Shown here in pieces: positions 1 to 4,771 of a DNA stretch of 6,041 nucleotides; the stretch's first letter is position 1; the number at the start of each line of letters is the position of its first letter. The stretch covers positions 1 through 6,041 of the forward strand of contig CAMVBT010000158.1 of the NCBI GenBank assembly GCA_947165805.1. Reading direction: 5' to 3'. This DNA comes from an uncultured Clostridia bacterium. Its GTDB lineage: Bacteria > Bacillota > Clostridia > Oscillospirales > Ruminococcaceae. Position numbers and translations under genes: made by a program. The notes under the pieces are model-generated. The model was not told where the DNA came from and did not search any database. It saw nothing but the letters and a program-made list of their open reading frames with translations.

Positions 1-27
1 TTAAATGTATTTTTCAGCCTAAAAAGG

Positions 28-33
28 AAGGAG
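28..33 (+). promoter_or_regulatory. Ribosome binding site of pntAA
   Basis: AAGGAG lies 7 nt before the ATG at 41. It decides the start: a TTG directly upstream at 38 is in frame, but it would sit only 4 nt from this site and adds just one residue. The bases before it (1-27) are the tail of an upstream region that is not in the window; I see no gene or clear promoter there. Confidence 0.8.
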
Positions 34-40
34 ATATTTG

Positions 41-1171
41 ATGAAGAAAATACTTTTATGTAAGGAGACCGACCCGCTGGAAACGCGCACCGCGCTCATT
101 CCCGACGATGTGAAAAAGCTCATCGGAATGGGGTATGAGATAAAAGCGGTCAAAGGCACAGGGGTAAAAAGCGGCTTCAATGACGAGGCTTATGAGAAGG
201 CGGGTGCTGTTCTTGTGGCTTCCAATGAGGAGGGGTATAAGGGCAGCGATATTGTTCTGCGCATAATGAAGCCCGAAAGCATCGACGGCATCGAGAAAGG
301 CACGCTGCATCTGAGCTACCTCGACCCGTTCAACGAGAAGGAGCTGCTGAACAAAATGGCGGCAGCGGGGCTACAGGCGGTGTCGCTGGTGATGATACCG
401 AGAACCACCCTCGCGCAGAAAATGGATGTGCAGTCCTCGCAGACCTCTCTCGCGGGCTATGTCGCAGTCGTCAACGCAGCGGCGAGAATGCCGAAGATAC
501 TGCCGATGATGGTAACGCCGTCCGGCACGATAAATCCCGCGCGCGCGTTCATTATCGGCGTGGGAGTTGCGGGACTTCAGGCGATAGCTACCGCGAAAAG
601 ACTCGGTGCGAGAGTTGACGCGTTCGACACACGCCCCGTCGTCGAGGATCAGGTAAAGTCGCTCGGAGCGAGCTTCGTGAAGATCGACCTTGGTGAAATG
701 GGTCAGACAGATCAGGGCTATGCGAAGGAGCTCACTCCCGAGCAGCTCGCGAAGCAGAAAGAGGGACAGGCGAAGGTCTGTGAGCGCTCCGATATCGTCA
801 TAACGACCGCGAAGGTATTCGGCCGCAAGGCTCCGCGCCTCATCGGAAAGGACGTTCTCGACCGCATGAAGTCCGGCGCCGTGGTAGTCGATATGGCGGT
901 ATCCACGGGAGGCAACGTAGAGGGCTCGAAGCTGTTCGAGGAGGTAGTTACCGACAACGGTGTCATCATTATGTCGGGTGACCTGCTCGAAAGACAGGTG
1001 CCGTATGACGCGTCGAAGATGCTCTCCGGAAACTTCACGGCGTTCCTCACGCACTTCTGCAACAAGGAAACAAAAGAGCTCGACGTGAAGCTCGAGGACG
1101 AGATAATGAAGGGCTGCCTGCTCACACAGGGCGGTAAGATAATACATGAGAGATTTATGGGAGGTAAGTGA
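41..1171 (+). CDS. pntAA: NAD(P) transhydrogenase subunit alpha 1 (domain I, NAD(H)-binding)
   Basis: This 376-aa cytoplasmic protein is domain I of the proton-translocating transhydrogenase, which binds NAD(H) and exchanges hydride with NADP(H) on domain III of PntB. The N-terminal half carries the alanine dehydrogenase/PNT fold. The conserved loop (IPRTTLAQKMDVQSSQ, about residues 119-134) keeps Arg121, Gln126, Asp129 and Ser132, matching Arg127, Gln132, Asp135 and Ser138 of the Rhodospirillum rubrum protein at a constant offset of six. The Rossmann NAD motif is GVGVAG at 173-178, with the acidic residue of AFDTRP at Asp196. The mobile-loop Tyr is kept in GYAKEL (Tyr227). The protein ends after domain I with no membrane segment, so the alpha chain is split as in R. 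rubrum (384 aa there, from memory) rather than fused as in E. coli. It is first in an operon with pntAB and pntB. Family assignment is very secure; the symbol follows R. rubrum usage. Confidence 0.97.
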   Translation: MKKILLCKETDPLETRTALIPDDVKKLIGMGYEIKAVKGTGVKSGFNDEAYEKAGAVLVASNEEGYKGSDIVLRIMKPESIDGIEKGTLHLSYLDPFNEKELLNKMAAAGLQAVSLVMIPRTTLAQKMDVQSSQTSLAGYVAVVNAAARMPKILPMMVTPSGTINPARAFIIGVGVAGLQAIATAKRLGARVDAFDTRPVVEDQVKSLGASFVKIDLGEMGQTDQGYAKELTPEQLAKQKEGQAKVCERSDIVITTAKVFGRKAPRLIGKDVLDRMKSGAVVVDMAVSTGGNVEGSKLFEEVVTDNGVIIMSGDLLERQVPYDASKMLSGNFTAFLTHFCNKETKELDVKLEDEIMKGCLLTQGGKIIHERFMGGK

Positions 1172-1172
1172 A

Positions 1173-1481
1173 ATGGCTGTAGGTGAAATATTACTGCTCG
1201 TATTCGTATTCGTGATCGCCGGATTTCTCGGCGTGGAGCTGATCTCGAAGGTCCCGTCGCAGCTGCACACTCCGCTGATGTCGGGAACCAACGCGATCTC
1301 CGGCATCACGATAGTCGGCGCTATCTCGGCTACAGCCGTGGCGCTGCACACGGACGGACGTGTCGGCGCGATATTCGGTTTTATCGCTATCGTCCTTGCC
1401 GCGATAAACGTTATCGGCGGCTACATGGTAACGGACAGAATGCTCGAAATGTTCAAGAAGAAAGGAGACGATAAGAAGTGA
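1173..1481 (+). CDS. pntAB: NAD(P) transhydrogenase subunit alpha 2 (membrane domain II part)
   Basis: This 102-aa integral membrane protein is the small alpha-2 subunit of the split transhydrogenase; with the membrane part of PntB it forms the proton-conducting domain II. Three hydrophobic segments are visible, roughly residues 5-24, 36-60 and 66-90, followed by a Lys/Asp-rich cytoplasmic tail. The family signature LHTPLMSGTNAISG is present at 31-44. His32 in it is a likely counterpart of the alpha-2 histidine implicated in proton transfer in the Thermus thermophilus enzyme (family knowledge, not aligned here). The ATG at 1173 is chosen because GGGAGG at 1159-1164 sits 8 nt before it. An in-frame ATG at 1146 would add nine polar residues inside the end of pntAA and has no such site. 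The start follows the pntAA stop by one base, so translation is probably coupled. Confidence 0.95.
   Translation: MAVGEILLLVFVFVIAGFLGVELISKVPSQLHTPLMSGTNAISGITIVGAISATAVALHTDGRVGAIFGFIAIVLAAINVIGGYMVTDRMLEMFKKKGDDKK
1463..1467 (+). promoter_or_regulatory. Ribosome binding site for the GTG start of pntB
   Basis: AGGAG inside the 3' end of pntAB, 10 nt before the GTG at 1478. It supports use of this non-ATG start and the 4-nt overlap with the pntAB stop, an arrangement typical of translational coupling between subunits of one complex. Confidence 0.75.
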
Positions 1482-2914
1482 ATTGGGAAAACGTCAGCGT
1501 AATACTGACCACGATACTTTATATGGTCTCAGCAGTGCTTTTCATCAGGGGCATAAAGCTCCTCGGAAAGGCAGATACCGCGAGAAAGGGCAATCTCATG
1601 TCCTCGGTCGGTATGCTTATCGCGGTAGTGACCGTTCTGCTCGAAAAGAAGGTAACGGACACACTCTTCAACGAACCGCTTAAAAACGCGTATCTCTGGG
1701 CTCTTGCGGCAGTCGTGCTCGGCGGCATCATCGGTGCCGTATGGTCGAAGAAGGTCGAAATGACGGGAATGCCGCAGCTTGTCGCGCTGTTCAACGGCTT
1801 CGGAGGTCTGTCGTCGCTGCTCGTGGCGCTCACGCAGTACCTCACCGACGGCGAGATAAACGTGTTCTCGTCGATAGCTCTCGGGCTTACGATCGCGATA
1901 GGCGCGATAGCGTTCACAGGCTCGGTGGTCGCCTGGGGCAAGCTCTCCGGGAAGATGTTCAAGAAGAACGTGAATATTCCGGGCAAGAACTTCATCAATG
2001 CGGTCCTCGCGCTCGCGGGACTTGTCGGCGTGGGTATCTACGCGCTCAGCATTGCCGGACTGTTTGACGCGAATGTCGGAATGATCGGCGTCATCATCGT
2101 GACGGCGGCGTTCCTGATACTCGGTTTCACAATGGTCATCGCTATCGGCGGCGGCGATATGCCGGTCATAATCTCGCTGCTCAACGCGTTCTCGGGACTT
2201 GCGGCGGCGTTCGCGGGGCTTGCGATAAGCAACTCGGTGCTTGTTGTATCGGGCTGCCTGGTGGGAACTTCGGGACTTATCCTCACGCTCATCATGTGCA
2301 AGGCTATGAACCGCACGCTCGGAAGTCTTCTGTTCAGCAGCGGCACGGCTGCGAAGAAGAAGGGCGCTGCCGGCGAGCAGAAGGAGCCCCGCTCGATGTC
2401 TGTCGAGGACGCGTATCTTGTGCTTGAAGCCGCAAGCTCGGTGGTATTCATTCCCGGCTACGGAATGGCGGTAGCTCAGGCGCAGCACGCTGTCAAGGAG
2501 CTCTGCGACAAGCTCGAAGCAAACGGCGCGGAGGTAAGCTTTGCGATACACCCGGTCGCCGGACGTATGCCCGGACACATGAACGTACTGCTTGCCGAGG
2601 CGAATGTTCCGTATGAGCAGCTGAAGACTGCCGACGAGATGAACCCGCAGATGCCGAACACGGACGTTGCTATCGTTATCGGCGCGAACGATGTAGTCAA
2701 TCCGTCGGCTATCAACGACGAGACTTCGCCGCTCTACGGTATGCCGATAATCAACGCGCTCGAGGCGCGCACGGTATTCGTGCTGAAACGCGGCAAGGGC
2801 GCGGGCTTCTCCGGAGTCGAGAACCCGCTGTTCACGAACGACAACACCGTTATGATATACGGCGACGCTAAACAGACAGTATCCGCGCTTGTGAGCGAGT
2901 TTGACGAGAAATGA
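1478..2914 (+). CDS. pntB: NAD(P) transhydrogenase subunit beta (membrane domain II and NADP(H)-binding domain III)
   Basis: This 478-aa subunit couples proton movement to hydride transfer between NAD(H) and NADP(H). Residues 1 to about 280 are hydrophobic with about nine membrane segments. They include the conserved GNLMSSVGMLIAV stretch and MPQLVALFNGFGG, where Asn106 stands at the place of the E. coli beta-His91. After a Lys/Gly/Glu linker (about 293-306) comes domain III: GYGMAVAQAQ (327-336), HPVAGRMPGHMNVLLAEA (358-375), IGANDVVNP with Asp405, and the NADP phosphate-binding Lys437-Arg438. The loop after Lys-Arg reads GKGAGFSG instead of the SMNTGYAG-type sequence of proteobacteria. The start is a GTG that overlaps the pntAB stop (GTGA). 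AGGAG at 1463-1467 lies 10 nt upstream, and the next residues (NWENVSV) lead straight into the first membrane helix. It is last in the operon and is followed by a terminator. Confidence 0.97.
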   Translation: MNWENVSVILTTILYMVSAVLFIRGIKLLGKADTARKGNLMSSVGMLIAVVTVLLEKKVTDTLFNEPLKNAYLWALAAVVLGGIIGAVWSKKVEMTGMPQLVALFNGFGGLSSLLVALTQYLTDGEINVFSSIALGLTIAIGAIAFTGSVVAWGKLSGKMFKKNVNIPGKNFINAVLALAGLVGVGIYALSIAGLFDANVGMIGVIIVTAAFLILGFTMVIAIGGGDMPVIISLLNAFSGLAAAFAGLAISNSVLVVSGCLVGTSGLILTLIMCKAMNRTLGSLLFSSGTAAKKKGAAGEQKEPRSMSVEDAYLVLEAASSVVFIPGYGMAVAQAQHAVKELCDKLEANGAEVSFAIHPVAGRMPGHMNVLLAEANVPYEQLKTADEMNPQMPNTDVAIVIGANDVVNPSAINDETSPLYGMPIINALEARTVFVLKRGKGAGFSGVENPLFTNDNTVMIYGDAKQTVSALVSEFDEK

Positions 2915-2975
2915 CAAGACACGGCAATCACGGAAATATCAGGAGCGCATAACCGCTCTGCCTTCCGCTTTTCCG

Positions 2976-3002
2976 CGCCCCGCCTTTGTGCGGGGCGTTT
3001 TT
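2976..3002 (+). terminator. Intrinsic terminator of the pntAA-pntAB-pntB operon
   Basis: An 8-bp all-GC stem (CGCCCCGC at 2976-2983, GCGGGGCG at 2990-2997) closes a 6-nt loop CTTTGT and is followed directly by TTTTT. It begins 61 nt after the pntB stop. This is a textbook Rho-independent terminator for + strand transcription and separates the transhydrogenase operon from the lipoprotein genes. The 61 nt between the stop and the stem hold only a weak 5-bp hairpin and no gene. Confidence 0.93.
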
Positions 3003-3037
3003 GTAATGCTTTGAAAAAAAAGTTTTGTCCGATGTTC

Positions 3038-3060
3038 ATATTGTTATACGATAATAATAT
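3038..3060. repeat. AT-rich imperfect palindrome, candidate operator
   Basis: The arms ATATTGTTAT (3038-3047) and ATAATAATAT (3051-3060) pair over 10 positions with one G-T mismatch around a central ACG. The palindrome ends 6 nt before the -35 hexamer of the lipoprotein promoter, where an activator or repressor could bind. Nothing in the window encodes a regulator. It could also be chance symmetry in AT-rich DNA. Confidence 0.45.
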
Positions 3061-3066
3061 CATCTA

Positions 3067-3095
3067 TTGATTTGTTGGCGGATACGAATTATAAT
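3067..3095 (+). promoter_or_regulatory. Sigma-70/SigA-type promoter of the solute-binding protein and GH5 genes
   Basis: The -35 TTGATT (3067-3072) and a perfect -10 TATAAT (3090-3095) are separated by the ideal 17 nt. Transcription would start near 3102, giving a leader of about 50 nt before the ATG at 3154. The location fits: it lies between the terminator of the upstream operon and the first lipoprotein gene, in the most AT-rich part of the window. Confidence 0.8.
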
Positions 3096-3105
3096 AGTAG
3101 TGAAA

Positions 3106-3115
3106 ATATTGTTAT
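3106..3115 (+). repeat. Second copy of the palindrome arm ATATTGTTAT
   Basis: An exact copy of the left palindrome arm (3038-3047) recurs 68 bp downstream, just after the predicted transcription start. The match extends past one mismatch to CG, giving the shared form ATATTGTTATnCG. The two copies bracket the promoter, as a repressor pair might. This is sequence similarity only; function is inferred. Confidence 0.4.
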
Positions 3116-3139
3116 CCGGCGAACGGACAAATATGAGAC

Positions 3140-3146
3140 GGGGGAA
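3140..3146 (+). promoter_or_regulatory. Ribosome binding site of the solute-binding protein gene
   Basis: GGGGGAA lies 7 nt before the ATG at 3154. It fixes the start there rather than at the in-frame TTG at 3067, which is part of the -35 element, or the in-frame ATG at 3133. Only the 3154 start gives an N-terminus that opens directly with a signal peptide. Confidence 0.75.
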
Positions 3147-3153
3147 TGATACT

Positions 3154-4740
3154 ATGAAGAAAAAGCAGACAGCGGCGGCATCGATAATTACAGCGGCGGC
3201 AATATCACTTGCTTCCTGCGGAGGCGGCACAGGCCGTGACAATACGTCTGCCGCTCCCGCGCAGACTGCCGCGGCCGAAACACAGGCGGCTGTGACGACC
3301 TCGCAGAACGAGCTCGACAATGTGACCGACTGGGAGGATATGGCGAATATCGAGGAAGTCGACGCGTCGAACGAGGAAGGCACCGGCAGCCTCTATACCG
3401 CCGGTCAGAAGGCCGGGGAAGTAAAGGCGCTCTGCTATTACGACCTCGCGTCTACGCAGTCCGGGCTCGCGGAGCTGCTTGCGCAGAGATACGGCGGCAC
3501 CATAACCACCGAGATCGCGTCCAGCGGCAGCGCCTACTTCGACAAGCTCGGTGTGCTGATAGCCTCGGGAGATTCGCCGGACATCGTAAGATACGACTGG
3601 ATGGCTTACCCCACGGGCATAGCGAAGAATATGTTCACGGCTCTCGACGACTGGCTCGACATAGACTCTCCGCTGTGGTCGGGAGAAAAGGCGGTCATAG
3701 ATTCGTTCAACTTCCTCGGGAAGCACTATTACTACCCGTCCGATGTTTCGACGAACTTTGCGATAATATACAACACCCGCTCGCTTGAGGAAGCGGGTCT
3801 TGAAAATCCCGCGGACCTGTACTTTGAGAACAACTGGACTTGGGATACCTTTGAGGATATGATGAGCAAGTGGGTCAACGTAGGCGCGGACTATGTCGGC
3901 TTCACGGGCGGTTCGTGGTCGGCGATGATGTTTGCCAATACCACGGGCGTCAAGCTGATAGATATGACAGGCTCCGATATCATAAACAACCTCAAGAATA
4001 CCGAGGTCCAGCGCGCGATGGACAGACTCGCGAATATGAAGAAGCTCGGCTACATAGGCGACGGCTTCGTCGATCCGGCGGAGGCCTTTGTCGACGGCAA
4101 GCTGCTGTTCCTCGGAATGGGGCTGACATGGGGCTTCGAGAGCGCGCAGGAATCGTTCTTCAAGAAGGGGCTCGACGGAGACTTTGAGGTCGTGCCGTTC
4201 CCGCGTGACCCCAACGCAGACAGATACTATATGTCCGCAGACACCTACGGCTTCCTTGTACCCTCCGGGGCGAAGAACATTCAGGGCGCGGTGGACTGGA
4301 TACTCTGCGGCAGGCTCTACGCCACAGACCCGGAAATAGTGGCCGCCGACCGCGCGAAGAGAATGGATACTTCTCCGCTGTATTACGCAAAATGCCCCCA
4401 GTGCAAGTACAACTTCGAGGCAGAGGGCAACGGCGACCTCACGGTCTGCCCGGAGTGCGGAGCGGCGCGTAAGGAGAAGTTCAAGCCCGTTTACAGCGAG
4501 CGCGTCATGAGAGTCTGCGACGATATGACGGACCCCGGGAAATTCGGATTCATCTTCGACAATTCCCTCGGCTTCAATGACGATTTCTCCGCGATACTGA
4601 CAGGCGGCGAGGAGTCGCTCTACGACGGCCCGATCTACTACGGCTCGTCCTACAACCAGCTCCGCGAGGCGAACTACAATCTCATCGAATCATACCTCGA
4701 CGATTACAGGGAGCTCATCAGAAAAGCCGCCGAAAGCTGA
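3154..4740 (+). CDS. Extracellular solute-binding lipoprotein (ABC-type, probably carbohydrate) with a zinc-ribbon-like insertion
   Basis: This 528-aa protein is exported and lipid-anchored. The signal peptide is Lys-rich then hydrophobic, ending in the lipobox LASC with Cys22 as the acylation site. A disordered Ala/Thr/Gln/Glu linker runs to about residue 95. The rest resembles family 1 (carbohydrate) solute-binding proteins: an N-terminal lobe with STQSGLAELLAQRYGG (about 100-115), the typical GDSPDIV (about 139-145), NWTWDTFEDM (227-236), and the hinge-region-like MSADTYGFLVPSG (360-372). The oddity is a four-cysteine module, CPQC at 414-417 and CPEC at 432-435, spaced Cx2C-x14-Cx2C like a zinc ribbon, inserted before the C-terminal helices. 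No permease or ATPase gene is next to it; the next gene is a GH5 enzyme 31 nt downstream under the same promoter. The ligand cannot be told from sequence; plant oligosaccharides are a contextual guess. Confidence 0.85.
   Translation: MKKKQTAAASIITAAAISLASCGGGTGRDNTSAAPAQTAAAETQAAVTTSQNELDNVTDWEDMANIEEVDASNEEGTGSLYTAGQKAGEVKALCYYDLASTQSGLAELLAQRYGGTITTEIASSGSAYFDKLGVLIASGDSPDIVRYDWMAYPTGIAKNMFTALDDWLDIDSPLWSGEKAVIDSFNFLGKHYYYPSDVSTNFAIIYNTRSLEEAGLENPADLYFENNWTWDTFEDMMSKWVNVGADYVGFTGGSWSAMMFANTTGVKLIDMTGSDIINNLKNTEVQRAMDRLANMKKLGYIGDGFVDPAEAFVDGKLLFLGMGLTWGFESAQESFFKKGLDGDFEVVPFPRDPNADRYYMSADTYGFLVPSGAKNIQGAVDWILCGRLYATDPEIVAADRAKRMDTSPLYYAKCPQCKYNFEAEGNGDLTVCPECGAARKEKFKPVYSERVMRVCDDMTDPGKFGFIFDNSLGFNDDFSAILTGGEESLYDGPIYYGSSYNQLREANYNLIESYLDDYRELIRKAAES
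4393..4458 (+). other. Zinc-ribbon-like coding segment inside the solute-binding protein
   Basis: Codons for residues 414-435 encode two CPxC knuckles 14 residues apart, with Tyr, Phe, Glu, Gly and Asn between them and a basic ARKEKFK stretch just after. The reading frame is unbroken and the residues before and after are in keeping with a solute-binding protein, so it reads as an insertion and not a frameshift. Zinc binding is expected from the motif; paired disulfides are the alternative outside the cell. Confidence 0.7.
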
Positions 4741-4759
4741 GAAAAAGGAAATGACGAAT

Positions 4760-4763
4760 GGAG
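4760..4763 (+). promoter_or_regulatory. Ribosome binding site of the GH5 gene
   Basis: GGAG lies 8 nt before the ATG at 4772. An alternative in-frame ATG at 4751 also has a purine run (AAAAAGGAA) before it, but that run abuts the codon with no spacing. The 4772 start also gives a standard lipoprotein signal peptide beginning MKKLFIKK. Confidence 0.65.
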
Positions 4764-4771
4764 CAAAGCTT

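Noticed and set aside
371..1351. A 326-codon minus-strand open frame across pntAA and pntAB
   Set aside because: Same shadow effect; it crosses two well-supported genes and shows no motif or family likeness.
1529..2917. A very long open frame on the minus strand opposite pntB (462 codons)
   Set aside because: It mirrors the codon pattern of pntB. The translation is rich in Arg, His, Glu and Tyr with no recognisable domain, and the + strand gene is certain.
2943..2958. Small hairpin GAGCG-CATAAC-CGCTC between pntB and the terminator
   Set aside because: Only 5 bp with no T-run after it; the real terminator is 18 nt further on.
3067..3153. An earlier TTG start for the solute-binding protein
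   Set aside because: The TTG is part of the -35 element and would lie upstream of the predicted transcription start; the extra residues would bury the signal peptide, and the best ribosome binding site serves 3154.
4751..4771. An earlier in-frame ATG start for the GH5 gene
   Set aside because: It adds MTNGAKL before a standard signal peptide, and its purine-rich site touches the start codon with no spacing. It cannot be fully excluded.
4741..4771. A possible separate promoter or terminator between the binding protein and GH5 genes
   Set aside because: The 31-nt gap has no hairpin with a T-run and no -10/-35 pair; it holds only ribosome-binding sequence.
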